Shown here: piece after piece, positions 1 to 11,228 of the stretch
How positions within the stretch are numbered: position 1 is the first letter of the stretch
Layout of the letters: each line of letters starts with the position of its first letter
Source: Aquarana catesbeiana
Lineage: Eukaryota; Chordata; Amphibia; Anura; Ranidae
Direction: 5' to 3'
Length of the DNA: 64,000 nucleotides
Assembly (NCBI RefSeq): GCF_042186555.1
Contig: NC_133325.1
Coordinates: 297,566,543-297,630,542 of the forward strand
Made by a program: the position numbers and the translations under genes
Notes under the pieces: model-generated
Databases searched by the model: none
Told to the model about the DNA's origin: nothing
What the model saw: the letters and a program-made list of their open reading frames with translations, nothing else

Positions 1-480
1 AAAGTGCTAATTTTAAAGGCTTGTATGCAAGTTATTGCCATAAAAATTGTTTCGGGACCTGAATCCTGACCAGGGGACAAATATCAGTGCAAAAAAAGTT
101 TTAAAAACAGACGTTTTTTCAGGAGCAGTGATTTTAATAATGCTTAAAGAATAAAAATGAAATATTCCTTTAAATATCATGCCTGGGGGTGTCCTTAGTA
201 TGCCTGTAAAGTAGCGCATTTTTCCCGTGTTTAGAACAATACCACAGCAAAATTACATTTCTAAACGAAAAAATGGCATTTAAAACTGCTTGCGGCTGTA
301 ATGAATTGTCAGGTCCCGGCAATATAGATGAAAATCATTGAAAAAAATGGCATGGGTCCCCCCTAGTCCATTACCAGGCCCTTTGGGTCTGGTATGGATA
401 TTAAGGGGAACCCCACACCCAAATTTAAAAAAATGGCATGGGGGTCCCCCAGGCCCCCCAGACACTATATACTCTGAATA
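1..480. repeat. Fragment of the palindromic foldback repeat family
   Basis: This stretch aligns by eye, with scattered differences, to the left arm of the foldback element at 19,765-20,270. The same succession appears: the run about a 'pale' gap-free ATTTTAAAGGCTT start, the GTTTAGAACA segment, and the paired motifs GGTCTGGTATGGATATTAAG followed by GGGGAACCCC. It is cut by the window edge, so its full extent and boundaries are unknown. Short open frames on the minus strand have no recognisable domain. Confidence 0.7.
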
Positions 481-519
481 GCAGTATATATACTATATGG
501 CCTGCCCTAAATACTCTGC

Positions 520-1830
520 AGAAAATTGGGCCTTAGGTGTTGGTGGTACCAGAACACTGTAAGCCCTCACAGTTACTCTTGGTGGGCGCAGGAACGGGCC
601 CTGCTGTGAAATACTATATCAAAAATTGTAATTACACGCCCCTGTTGAGCAGGGGCAGAAAAATTGGGCCTTTGGTGGTGGTGGTGGTACCAGAACACTG
701 TAAGCCCTCACAGATACTCTTGTTGGGTGCAAGAAAGGGCCCTGCTGTGAAATATTATATCAAGAATTGTAATTACATGCCCCTGTTAAACAGGGGTGGA
801 AAAATTGGGCCTTGGGTGGTGGTAGTGGTGCCACAACACCGTAACCCTCACAGATACTCTTGGTGGGTGCAGGAACGGGCCCTGCTGTGACATATTATAT
901 CAAGAATTGTAATTACATGTCCCTGTTAAACAGGGGCAGAAAAATTGGGACTTTGGTGGTGGAACGGGCCCTGCGTTGAAATATTATATTAAAAATTGTA
1001 ATTACATGCCCCTGTTGAACAGGCGCAGAAAAATTGGGCCTTTGGTGGTGGTGGTGGTACCAGAACACTGTAAGCCCTCACAGATACTCTTGTTGGGCGC
1101 AGGAAAGGGCCCTGCTGTGAAATATTATATCAAGAATTGTAATTACATGCCCCTGTTAAACAGGGGTGGAAAAATTGGGCCTTGGGTGGTGGTAGTGGTG
1201 CCACAACACCGTAACCCCTCACAGATACTCTTGGTGGGTGCAGGAACGGGCCCTGCTGTGACATATTATATCAAGAATTGTAATTACATGTCCCTGTTAA
1301 ACAGGGGCAGAAAAATTGGGCCTTTGGTGGTGGTGGTGCCACAACACTGTAAGCCCTCACAGATACTCTTGTTGGGCGCAGGAATGGGCCCTGCTGTGAA
1401 ATATTATATCAAAAATTGTAAACAGAAAAAGCAGAAAAATTGAGCCTTGGGTGGTTGTGGTCCCACAACACTGTAATCCCTCACAGATGCTTTTGGTGGG
1501 TGCAGGAACGGGCCCTGCTGTGCAATATTAGATCAAAAACTGTAATTACATGCCCCTGTTAAATGGGGGCAGAAAAATTGGGCCTTGGGTGGTGATGGTG
1601 TGCCACAACACTGTAACCCCTCACAGATACTCATATTGGGTGCAGAAACTGGCCCTGCTGTGAAATATTAGATCAAACATTGTAATTACATGCTCCTGTT
1701 AAATAGGGGCAGAAAAACTGGGCCTTCAGTGGTGGTGCCACAACACTGTAACCCCACACAGATACTCTTGTTGGGAGCAGGAACTGCAACAGGCCCTGCT
1801 GTGAAATATTAGATCAAAAATTGTAACCCA
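520..1830. repeat. Tandem repeat, about 141-bp unit, 9-10 copies
   Basis: The anchor GAAAAATTGGGCC recurs near 520, 658, 800, 942, 1029, 1170, 1312, 1434, 1573 and 1714, mostly 138-142 bp apart, with one shortened unit (~87 bp) and one of ~122 bp. Each unit also carries CCCTCACAGATACTCTTG and GGGCCCTGCTGTGAAATA. Because 141 is divisible by three, a frame stays open through several units (537-890 and 976-1443), giving a repetitive peptide. I treat that as a by-product of the period and not as a gene. The downstream copies (after 1440) are more diverged and lose the frame. Confidence 0.9.
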
Positions 1831-1996
1831 GTGGATGCTCTGTTGGAAAGGTCTCCAAGTCTGCTCTTGCCCCTAGATATTCCTGCACCATGTAAAGCAG
1901 ACGCTGGCGATGGTTGCTTGAACTGATCAGACCTTGGCACTGAGAACTGAAAAATTGTTTAAAGACATCAGTCAGCCAGCCACCTTCTCCACCGTT

Positions 1997-4621
1997 CTAC
2001 CTCTGACTGAATGAAGCCTCAGCAACACATTGTCCAACACCAGGAAATTGTAACCTCACAGGGTCTGGAAATTTGTTAAACAAACCTTTCTTCAAGGCCT
2101 TCTGAAGATGTTTCATCATCTGCTCCTTCTGCGAAGCCAGGATGAGTTCTGCAACCTTACCCTTGTAACATTGATTAAGAAGGGTTGCCAGCCAGTAATG
2201 ATCCCTCTCCTTGATACCACGAATATTAGGGTCCTTTTGCAGGCTTTGCAGAATCAGGGTTGCCATGCAGTGTAAGTTTGCAGAGGCATTCGATTCTGAG
2301 TCCTCTGGGTCACTAAGGATCACATGATCCGTAACTACCTCCTCCCAGCCATGTACAACTCCTTGGGTTTCTGGGGACTTAAAATCATCCCTTGAAGACT
2401 GCTGCTGAGTGTTAGCCTCTTCATCCATGCTGACACAATCCTCCTCCTCTTCTTCCTGTGTGTTTGGCGGGCCCACAGGAATGCTATCTGGACAAAGGGG
2501 GCCTTGAGAGGTAAGGAAGTCCTCCTCTTCCTCCCGCTGTTCTGCCTCAAGTGCCCTGTCCATGATTCCACGAAGCGTGTGCTCCAACAGGAAGACTAGA
2601 GGGACAGAGTCACTGATGCATGCATTGTCATTGTGCACCATCCTAGCCTCCTCAAATGGTGACAAGACAGTGCATGCATCCTTGATCAGTAGCCACTGGT
2701 GTGGCGAAAAGAAGCCAAGCTCCCCTGACCCTGCCCTGGTGTCATACTCACACATGTACTCATTGATGGCCCTTTGTTTGCTGTGTGTGCAGCCGCTGCA
2801 GCATTGCCAATGTTGAGTTCCACCTGGTGGACCTGTCACAAATGAGGCGGTTGGTGGGCAGGTTGCATTCCCTTTGAATGTCAGCCAGCCAAGCACTGGC
2901 ATTGTATGACCAGCGGAAATGACCACAGACTTTTCTGGCCTTCCTCAGGAGTACCTATAAGCCTGGGTACATGCTCGAAAACTGCACCACCAATTTCAGG
3001 AAGTGTGCCAAACATGGAACATGGGTCAAGTGTCCCAGTCGGGAGGCGGAGAGAAGGTTGGTGCCATTGTCACATACAACCATTCCTGGATAAAGCTGTT
3101 GTAGCATCAACCACCTCTGATCCTGCCCCTGCAGAGCTGACAGAATCTCTGCCCCAGTGTGGCTTCTGTCCCCTAGGCAGACCAACTCAAGCAACGCATG
3201 ACATCTTTTAGCCTGACTGCTTGCGTAGTCCCTTATATGCTTACAGAGCACCGCTGGTTCAGAGAACAAATCTGCAGAAGAATGCCATAGAGGAAGAAGA
3301 AGAGGAGGGGGTGGAGGAGAGAGCTGTGGCAGAATCACCACTAGCATTTTGAAGGCGTGGTGGTGAAACAAGCTCCAACAACATTGGACCCTGTCCTGCA
3401 TCCTTCCCAGCTGCCAGCAGAGTTACCCAGTGTGCTGTGAAGGAAAGGTAACATCCATGCCCATGCCTGCTGGACCATGAGTCAGCGGTAATCTGCACCT
3501 TACTGCTGACCACCTTGTCCAACGAGGCCAAAAAATTGCCTTCCACATGCCGGTAGAGAGCCGGAATGGCCTTCCAAGAAAAGAAATGGTGTTTTGGAAC
3601 TTGCCACTGAGGTACAGCACATTCCACAAATTCATGAAAAGGGGGCAGAGTCTACCAGCTGAAAAGGCAGCAGTTCCAGGGCTAGCAATTTGACCAAGCT
3701 AGCATTTAAATGCTGAGCATGTGAATGGCTGGGAACAAATTTCTTTTTACGGTTTAACTCAGGTAGAGAAATTTGCCTGCTAATATCAGATGGTTGTGTA
3801 CTGCTAGCAGATTGGCTGCAAGTACTTGTGACACCTATCGCTATACCTTCATTCCTCTCAGTGCAGATTTTTGAGAGGACTGGAGGTATAGTAGGGTTAG
3901 AGATCCCAGATGAGGAGCAAAGAGAAGTCTTTTTCTTTGATGTGGGTCTTTCAAGTGCTGTTGCCAACAGACTGCATGGCTGGTCATCATATGTCTGGTC
4001 AAGCATGTGGTGCCCAAGCGGCTGCTGTTCTGGCCACGCTTGATCCACTTCAGTCATAGGTTGCAAACAGCAATGGTGCGATCTGCTGCACACGTTTTGA
4101 AAAAGGCCCACACCAAGGAACTTTTAAAAGTCAGCGGGGAGTCAGCAATGCCCTGCACCTGCAGAGCTCTGTGGTGTGATGCAATAGGGTGGCTGCCCTT
4201 AAGCTGCCCCCTAGAGGACATCCTGCCTCATTGGAGTTGTGCCTCCTCCTCCTCTCTTCTCTCATGCACCCAAGTACAGTCAGTGACCTCATCATCCCCT
4301 CCCTCCTCGTCACTGGAGCAAACTTGGCAGTATGCTGCAGCTGGTGGAACATGACTGCCAGCTTCTTGTCCTTCTCTGAGCCTGGGTGATAGAGGATGAG
4401 GGGGATGAGGACGGCTTTGTTATCCACTCCACCAACTCTTCTGCATGTTCTGGCTCAATAACATGGTCAGCAGCAGAAAAAAAGGACAAGCGCGCCCCAC
4501 AGCCACCTGCAGAGGATGCACCATGTCCACGACCAGCACTGTTGACTGTAGACACAGAATCTGCTTGCCCTCTTTTAGTGGCCTGTGAGTGTCTGCCTCT
4601 CCTTGGTGGCCTTCCGGACAT
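1997..4621 (-). pseudogene. Decayed hAT transposase with BED zinc finger
   Basis: Read on the minus strand, successive frames give the order expected of a ZBED/hAT transposase. There is a basic N-terminus starting MSGRPPRR (ATG at 4621), a BED finger (4113 to ~3950: VWAFF, C-x2-stop, then TRHMMTSH), a PF-type segment (~3700-3600), the motif TADSWSS with YLSFTAHWVT (~3500), CDNGTNLLSAS and HVPCLAHFLKLVV (~3090-2990), then a C-terminal part with acidic runs and YWLATLLNQCYKGKVAEL (2926-1997). Known role of the family: DNA cut-and-paste in the nucleus; the C-terminal part mediates dimerisation. At least four frame changes and internal stops make this copy non-functional. The second zinc-ligand Cys codon of the BED finger is a TGA (4056-4054). 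No terminal inverted repeats were found. Confidence in family is high, in the exact start moderate. Confidence 0.85.
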
Positions 4622-4629
4622 GATGTGTA

Positions 4630-4912
4630 TTTTGTTTTGCAACGCCACACTACACTGTATTAGATACTGTGTACACCACCAGAAGTGTAGTAGAAACTGT
4701 ATACACTGTATTAGATACTGTGTACACCACCACACTGTATTAGCAACTGTACTACAGCTGCACTGTATCGTGTACTGTGTACACCACCAGAAGTGTAGTA
4801 GAAACTGTAAACACTGTATTAGATACTGTGTGCACCGCCTGCACTGTATAAGCAACTGTACTACTGCTGGACTGTATTGTGTACTGTGTACACCACCAGA
4901 AGTGCAGAGAGG
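4630..4912. repeat. Tandem repeat with TACTGTGTACACCACC units
   Basis: The phrases ACTGTATTAGATACTGTGTA, ACACCACCAGAAGTGTAGTA and TTAGCAACTGTACTAC are repeated in alternating order, with short (~50 bp) units nested in a longer (~120 bp) unit. It lies immediately upstream of the hAT start codon on the minus strand. The minus-strand frame of the hAT protein runs on through it without stop, but the residues are repeat-derived. Confidence 0.75.
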
Positions 4913-5240
4913 AACTGATGTGCAAGGGGGGGCAGATATACAGGGGGTACAGAGAGGTGTACAGAGAGGAACTGATGTGCAGAGGGGACCAAATGTGCAG
5001 GGGGGTACAGAGAGGAACTGATGTGCAGGGGGGTACAGAGAGGAACTGATGTGCAGGGAGGGTAAAGAGAGAGGTAAAGAGAAGAACTGATGTGCAGGGT
5101 GGGACAGATGTGCAGGGGGGTACAGAGAGGAACTGATGTGCAGGGGGGCACAGATGTGCAGGGAGGTACAGAAAGGAACTGATGTGCATGGGAGGAACAG
5201 ATGTGCAGGGGGGTAAAGAGAGGAACTGATGTGTGTTGGG
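4913..5240. repeat. Minisatellite, G-rich GAGGAACTGATGTGCAGG units
   Basis: AGAGGAACTGATGTGCAGGG recurs about ten times with variable G runs and spacing of roughly 25-50 bp, some units adding a short GGTACAGAGAG or GGGACAGATGTGCAG segment. The strand asymmetry is strong (purine-rich plus strand). Long open frames on the minus strand are low-complexity translations of this array. Confidence 0.85.
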
Positions 5241-5264
5241 GGGTCGGGGGTTATAGTGTGGAAT

Positions 5265-5512
5265 AGAGGTGGGGCGGGATACAGTGGAGAACAGAGGTGA
5301 AGGGGAGATACAGTGGGGAACATAGGTGCAGGGGGGATACAGTGGGGAACAGAGGTGCGGGGGAAGGATACAGTGAGGAACAGAGGTGCGGGGGGGGATA
5401 CAGTGGGGAACAAAGGTGCTGGGGGGGATATAGTGGAGAACAGAGGTGCGGGTGGGAAACAGTGGGAAACAGAGGTGTGGGGGGGTGCAGAGGGGAACAG
5501 GCAGTTAGGGTG
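5265..5512. repeat. Minisatellite, ~29-bp GGATACAGTGGGGAACAGAG units
   Basis: Seven to eight copies of a ~27-30-bp unit containing ATACAGTGGGGAACAGAGGT and a variable G tract follow directly on the previous array, from which the unit may derive (GGAAC core shared). No coding signal. Confidence 0.85.
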
Positions 5513-5984
5513 GTACAATGAATAAAAGAAGTGCATGGGGACTACAGTGATGAAGCAATTGTGGTGATCTGACGTGTGAAAATACAGGAATTGGGGTGAT
5601 TTGAGGCCTGAAAATACAGGAATTGGGGTGATTTGAGGTGTGGAGGTTCAAGTTCACTTTTGTAAAAAAGAATAAATGCAGATCTTTTTGCAGGTAAAAA
5701 AAAATGCATTTATTATTTTTACTAGGAGAGTGTAAAGCATTATCAGTGTATCTGTCTGCTTGTACAGACAGGCTGTGACATAGTTAGCCTGTCCATATAC
5801 TACCCCAGCCTGTCTATATACTACCCTAGCCTGTCCACGGAATGTACTGTAGATATAGGTTACACTGGATGCAGCGTATATATAAGACTGTATATACAGT
5901 ATATATTAATACACTGCCTGCACTGACTGAATATAGAGTAAACACTGAATATATAGTCTATGCTAAATGCAGAATATGTATAAG
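5513..5984. other. No gene; short 34-bp doublet and AT-rich spacer
   Basis: ACAGGAATTGGGGTGATTTG occurs twice 34 bp apart (about 5584 and 5618). The rest is AT-rich, with two CCTGTCYATATACTACC copies near 5790-5825 and short ATATAC motifs. Nothing recognisable as a gene; it may include part of the 5' flank of the Ngaro-like element. Confidence 0.5.
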
Positions 5985-6070
5985 AAGGCCAGTATGGTGG
6001 CCTGAATTTATGGGCGGAGTCCGGGGGTATTTATGCAGCCCACTCATCTGTGGTCTTTGTTGGTTCCTGT
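5985..6070 (+). repeat. Ngaro-like terminal repeat A1
   Basis: GGCCTGAATTTATGGG followed by a GGGGGTATTT segment and AGCCCACTCATCTGTGGTCT matches 12,205-12,290 (A2) in the same orientation. Similarity fades after about 6070. Confidence 0.8.
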
Positions 6071-6230
6071 GCGCGATTCGTTACGTCACTAGGCCGACTC
6101 TTACAAGTTATTTGGTGTTTATGAGTTGCGTGTCCGAACTTCCAGAAGCTTTGGGTTCTCCGTTCGTGGTTTTTCGTAGATTGAGTAACCATCGTTCACC
6201 CCCTGACAAGGTTCCCCTTGCAGTCGCTAT

Positions 6231-6262
<32 letters not shown>
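6231..6262. repeat. (GA)n microsatellite
   Basis: A run of about fifteen GA dinucleotides lies between the A1 repeat and the following repeat copy. Confidence 0.95.
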
Positions 6263-6264
<2 letters not shown>

Positions 6265-6359
6265 GCCGGGAGCTCCGTGAGTCAGGTCGCGGGTCCCGTG
6301 GAGTCGATCGCCGTGGGGATACCCGCGATCGCCTCACGGAGAGGATGAACGGGGAGATG

Positions 6360-7129
6360 CTGATGTAAACAAGCATCTCCCCGTTCTGCCTAGTGACAGT
6401 GTCACTGATCTCTGCTCCCTGTCATCGGGAGCAGAGATCAGTGATGTGTCACAGCTAGCCCATCCCCCCCTACAGTTAGAAAACACTCCCTAGTACTGAC
6501 TTAACCCCTCCCCGCCCCCTAGTGTTAACCCCTTCACTGCCAGTGTCATTTACACAGGAATCAGTGCATTTTTATAGCTGTATAAATGACAATGGTCCCA
6601 AATATGTGTAAAAAATGTCCGATGTGTCTGCCATAATGTCTTAGTCACAATAAAAATCGCTGATCACCGCCATTACTAGTAAAAAAAAAATTATTAATAA
6701 AAATGCCATAAAACTATCCCCTATTTTGTAAACGCTATAACTTTTGCGCAAACCAATCAATAAATGCTTATTGCGATTTTTTTTTTTACCAGAAATATGT
6801 AGAAGAATACATATCGGCCTAAACTGAGGAAAAAAAATGTTTATTTAATTATTTTTTGGGGATATTTATTATAGCAAAAAGTAAAAAATAATGAGTTTTT
6901 TTTCAAAATTGTCGCTATTTTTTTGTTTATAGCACAAAAAATAAAAACCGCAGATGTGATCAAATAACACCAAAAAAAAGCTCTATTTGTGGGAAAAAAA
7001 GGACATCAATTTTGTTTGGGAGCCACGTCGCATGAACGCGCAATTGTCAGTTAAAGCAACGCAGTGCCGAATCGCAAAAAGTGTTGTGGTCAGGAAGCGG
7101 GTAAATTCTTCCGGGGCTGAAGTGGTTAA
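6360..7129 (-). mobile_element. TTAA-flanked piggyBac-like repeat, right end
   Basis: The right terminus reads GGGGCTGAAGTGG followed by TTAA (7126-7129). The ~400 bp before it are the reverse complement of 39,585-39,960 (same CCACTTCAGCCCCGG terminus and the CGCTATAACTTTTGCGCAAA segment). A TTAA target with CC-starting ends is typical of piggyBac-like elements. No left terminus was found, so the start coordinate is approximate. It sits between the A1 repeat and the gag-like region of the Ngaro-like element. Confidence 0.6.
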
Positions 7130-7170
7130 AGACCAGGACTTCACAACTAGGGCACAAGTCAGCCAGAGCC

Positions 7171-8060
7171 ATGTCACAGGCCGGCAGCAAAGACCTCACA
7201 TCTGCCCCTCTGTCACCCTCTCCCATTTCAGAGAGTGGCAGTGTGCAGTCCCTCAGGAGATGGACCATTCCCACAGCGGAGCTAAGGCAGGAGCGTGCCC
7301 TTCCATGCTACAGCCAGGAAAGCCGAGCTCTTCAGGCTTCTCTTCCCACCACCAGCGACAGATGGGCCCAGCACCCAGCAAGCGTCTCTTCAGTCCACAT
7401 CCTCAGCCATTTCTCAGCTTCACACAATAGGTGTCATCATTGTCCACCGCAGTCACTGACGTTCAAGAGTGACAGTCTTGGAGGGACGCCCGGCCGCGGC
7501 CATCCCTGACTCAGTCGCAGTCCTGATCCCGACATCCCCTCCTGAAGGTATGACAGGGAAGAGTTCCACTATCTTCCCAGCCCACTTGGTCCCAGCCAGC
7601 ATCAGGAAGGACATTTTGGACGGCAAGGACGTCAACCTTGCTTCCCTGCTCATTTTGGTTCATGATCTGGCAGAGAATAAATATTTTGCCTTACATATTA
7701 GTGGTCCTCAAGGCCAAAGACCCCAGGCTCAACCGCAAATTAACTATTGCAGAGTTTGCGTTGACCTTTGGGATGGTGAGGGATGTCCTGTGTTCAGCCA
7801 GCCCCAGGAGGAGGGAAGAGCTGGACTTATATCTCCACAATGTGGTGGGCCTGGGCTATAAATACGAGGGTTTTCATTTTATGATTACCACCGTTCATTC
7901 TCGGCCAAAGCAGCAGCCAGGCTCACACAGTTCCAAGCAGGCACGGATTGGAGCCTCATGGACACAGAGTTGTTCTGCCACCACTTTGCCGGTCTACACT
8001 CACCACTCTGCGCTATCTGCCAGTCCTCCACCCACACCGCTACCTGGTGCACCAACATAG
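7171..8060 (+). pseudogene. Ngaro/DIRS-type gag-like region
   Basis: Three overlapping frames (from MSQAGSKDL at 7171, through the 7469 frame, to the 7638 frame) together read like a DIRS-order Gag: a low-complexity Ser/Pro-rich N-terminus, then RKDILDGKDVNLASLL and LTFGMVRDVLCSASPRRRE, resembling the central region of these proteins. A poorly preserved Cys/His stretch follows (HSPLCAICQSS near 8000). In this group the protein packages the RNA. The frame changes make it non-functional. Assignment rests on position before the RT and on the DGKDVNLASLL motif, so it is moderately sure. Confidence 0.55.
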
Positions 8061-8327
8061 CAGTTAGACGCCCTCTCGATATTCCCTCTACCTCCGGTAC
8101 AGCTCAGGGCTTGTCAGCCCCAGTTCAGATGCCCCAGGTGGACAAGTTTGGACGTCCCGTTCTGTCAGTAGGGGCAGCATCCATTTGTAATAACTTTATT
8201 TTGGATCGTGGAACTACAGCCAATGTCAGCTGCTCCATATCTGTATAATATGTCATAGAGCACATCCTAAAGCCCTATACCAGATCAAGCAGCAGAAAAC
8301 GTCCTGACTAGGCTGAGTAGACATCCT

Positions 8328-8991
8328 ATGGCTGAGGTTTTACCTCACCTCACACCCCACTCCCTCACTAGCCACCTTCCTTATCCAAGGATTTACAGCA
8401 GGATTCCATACCGGCCTCATCACACTGCACCACATGACTCACGAGTGCAGGAACCTCTGCTAAGCGGCCATGACGAACAGGCCATAGACCAGCTGTTACA
8501 GGCCGAACTTGACCGAGGCTTCATTATCAGCCCCTTCACTCAGCCCCCTTTCAACATCTGCAGAATTAGCCCTATTGGGCTTGTCAAGGGCAAGTTTTCG
8601 AATAAAATTTGCTTGGTGTACGACCTGTCTGCGCCTCATTCTTCCCACATACCGAGTTTGAATTTCCTAATTCCTTTATTATTTATAGGAATTCTACCTG
8701 AAATATGCTTCAGTAGACATGGCGATTCAGGCCATTATCAAAGTAGGCACAGGTGCCTGGCTCTCTAAAGCCAACATATCAAACGCATTTAAGCTTCTAC
8801 CCATCCAACTGTCCCTCTGGTGCTGGCTCGGCTTTAAATGGAAAGAGTCATATTACTTTGCCATCAAACTGACCTTCGGCTATAAAAGTAGCCCATGGCT
8901 CTTTGACACCTTTGCACAGTCCCTCACCTGGATCCTGTCATACAAAGCCCAGTGCCAGAGGGTCATTCATTACATGGATGACTCCTGCTAA
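8328..8991 (+). pseudogene. Ngaro/DIRS reverse transcriptase, N-terminal part
   Basis: Frame 8328-8768 holds the entry motifs (GFIISPF, ISPIGLVKGK, KICLVYDLSAPHSSHIPSLN). A shifted frame, 8719-8991, continues with LSKANISNAFKLLPI, the FKWKESYYF region, GYKSSPWLFD and VIHYMDDS. The last motif retains the DD pair of the polymerase active site. The motif A aspartate usually seen as KxDIxxAF is replaced by Asn here (KANISNAF). The reading frame breaks just after MDDSC, shortly before the hAT insertion at 9057. Enzyme family certain; this copy is dead. Confidence 0.85.
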
Positions 8992-9056
8992 TCAAACAGC
9001 CCGGCGTGCCCCCAGTAGACCTAGATAGATTAAGAGTGGTGTTTGGGAATCTCAAT

Positions 9057-10568
9057 CAGTGGCGTCACTACAGCTGGTGTCACCTGGTGCGGAAAAAAAT
9101 TGGTGTCACCCCCCTCCACCAACTATGGTCCCCCTTCAGTACAGAACCCCCCACTAAGTACAGACCACCCCTCCAGCAGTATAGATCCTCCTCCCTCAGT
9201 ACAGACCCCCCCATTAAGCACAGACCCCCTCTATCAGTTTAGACCCCCTCAGTGTAGACCCCCTCATCAGTATAGACCCCCTTAGTACAGACCCCTCTCC
9301 CTCAATACAGACCCCCTCAGTGCGGACCCCCATCTATCAGTATAGACTCCCTCAGTGCAGACCCCCCTCCATCAGTATAGACACCCCATCAGTGCAGACC
9401 CCTCTCCTCTATCAGTGCAGACCCCCTCAGTGCAGACCCCCCATCAGTGCAGATCCCCCTCCATCAGTGCAGACACTCTCCTCCATCAGTGCAGACCCCT
9501 TCTTCATAAGTGCAGACCCCCCTCAGTGCAGACCCCTCTCCCTCAATACAGACCCCCCTCAGTGCGGACCCCCCATCTATCAGTAAAGACCCCCTCAGTG
9601 CAGACCCCTCTCCCTCAATACAGACCCCCCTCAGTGTGGACCCCCCATCTATCAGTATAGACCCCCTCAGTGCAGACCCCCTCCATCAGTATAGACACCC
9701 CATCAGTGCAGACCCCTCTCCTCTATCAGTGCAGACCCCCCTCAGTGCAGACCCCCCATCAGTGCAGATCCCCTCCATCAGTGCAGACACCCCTCCTCCA
9801 TCAGTGCAGACCCCCCTCCATAAGTGCAGACCCCGCTCAGTGCAGACCCCTCTCCCTAAATACAGACCCCCCTCAGTGCGGACCCCCATCTATCAGTATA
9901 GACCCCCTCAGTGTAGACCCCTCTCCCTCAATACAGACCCCCCTCAGTGCGGACCCCCATCTATCATTATAGACCCCCTACGTGCAGACCCCCCTCCATC
10001 AGTATAGAAACCCCATCAGTGCAGACCCCTCTCCTCTATCAGTGCAGACCCCCCTCAGTGCAGACCCCCCATCAGTGCAGACACCCCTCCTCCATCAGTG
10101 CAGACCCCCTTCATAAGTGCAGACCCCCCTCAGTGCAGGCCCCCTCCATCAGTGCAGACCCCCTCAGTGCAGACCCTCCCTCCATCAGTGCAGACCCCCC
10201 TCCATCAGTGCAGACCCCCCTCAGTACAGACCACCCCCTCCATCAGTGCCAGTGCAGACCCTCCTCTCCCATAGCGTCCCCAGCACATGTCCATTTGCAT
10301 TACATTTTTACAGACCTCAGAACAGCGCGGGGTAGGCACAGCAGTGTGTCCCTTGGACTCCCTCCTCCTCCTGTGTTGATGTGGGAGGTGGCTTTGGTCT
10401 GCTCCGCTGTGTGAGACAGGGAGACAGCCGGAGAGATCATGCGAGAGATCAGGGTAGGGGGTGAGGACCATGCAGCGTTAGCGGTGCAGCTGCCCGCGGG
10501 TGTCACCCCTCTGGTGGGTGTCACCCAGTGCGGACCACACTCCCCGCATCCCCCTTGCGACGCCACTG
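9057..10568. mobile_element. Non-autonomous hAT element packed with a minisatellite
   Basis: Terminal inverted repeats CAGTGGCGTCAC (9057) and GCGACGCCACTG (10568) bound a 1512-bp insert. The flanking octamers are ATCTCAAT (9049-9056) and ATTTCAAT (10569-10576), an 8-bp duplication with one difference that fits the hAT nTnnnnAn preference. Just inside each end are GGTGTCACCTGGTGCGG and GTGTCACCCAGTGCGG, extending the inverted repeat. Outside the insert the retrotransposon RT reading resumes (FNVPIAEHKVEGP), which confirms the boundaries. No transposase is encoded. Confidence 0.9.
9108..10255. repeat. Minisatellite of CAGTGCAGACCCCCCTC units
   Basis: About 1.1 kb consists of 14-30-bp variants of CAGTGCAGACCCC(C)CTC or ATCAGTATAGACCCC, organised in a higher-order pattern: a block starting with a CCATCAGTATAGACACCCCAT stretch reappears near 9367, 9687 and 10,000, about 315 bp apart. 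Several frames stay open for 65-165 codons because the units lack stop triplets in them. These are not genes. Confidence 0.92.
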
Positions 10569-10570
10569 AT

Positions 10571-11060
10571 TTCAATGTGCCCATTGCAGAACACAAAGTG
10601 GAAGGCCCAGCACACTCTATCACCTTCCTCTGGGTCAACCTGGACACTCACTCCATGCAGGCCAGCCTTTCCCCCAACAAACTGATCTGCATCAGGTTGG
10701 TTCTTCATGAATTTACCCATGCACAGGGGTGTACTAAGAAACAGCTTCAATCCCTCTTAGGGATGCTCAACTTTGCAATGAGAATCATTCCCCAGGGACA
10801 ATCTTTTATTTTAATGCCTCTTGGTCTTCCTCTCTCAGACACAGGACTCCAATCAAATCCTTAGATTAGACACAGCAGCAGTAGTGGATTCGCTCCCAAG
10901 TTGCTCCCTATTATGTCCTTCCTACACAGGCTGGTACAATTATCCCTGCAGCATCAGTTCAATGTCCACTGCACATTCATTCCAGGCAAGTGCAACGTCG
11001 CAGCAGATGCACTGTCCCGTTTTAACTTCATTTCATTTTTCCAGCAGAAACCCGGAGCCG
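10571..11060 (+). pseudogene. Ngaro/DIRS RT thumb and RNase H part
   Basis: After the hAT insertion the RT continues with VPIAEHKVEGP, SITFLWVNLDTHSMQASL and KKQLQSLLGMLNFAMRIIP. A shifted frame (10,901-11,104) gives HQFNVHCTFIPGKCNVAADALSRF, the characteristic end of the DIRS-order RNase H. The intervening RNase H core is frameshifted and partly lost. A short TCTTATCTTATCTTATC repeat lies at about 11,075-11,095. Confidence 0.8.
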
Positions 11061-11228
11061 ACCCAACATCATCTCTTATCTTATCTTATCTTGGTCTCAG
11101 CTGACCTTGGATTAAAGCAGCGCCTTCACAGCGCGACCTAGCTCATCAATCACTCCTTATCCCACAACACACTCAAGGCCTACCACACAGCTTGGAATGC
11201 CTTCTGCAAGTTTCTGGTATCCTGCCCC

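Noticed and set aside
537..1443. Open frames of 117 and 155 codons
   Set aside because: They translate the 141-bp tandem repeat; no domain, and copies outside lose the frame.
4310..5536. A 408-codon minus-strand open frame
   Set aside because: Only the segment below 4,621 matches the hAT N-terminus; the rest is minisatellite translation (Pro/Ser/Cys-rich repeats).
9108..10255. CRISPR-like array of short repeats
   Set aside because: Units are contiguous and variable in length without unique spacers, and the setting is a vertebrate hAT element.
9043..10414. Several Pro/Ser-rich open frames, 80-165 codons
   Set aside because: Stop-free translation of the minisatellite; no start context or domain.
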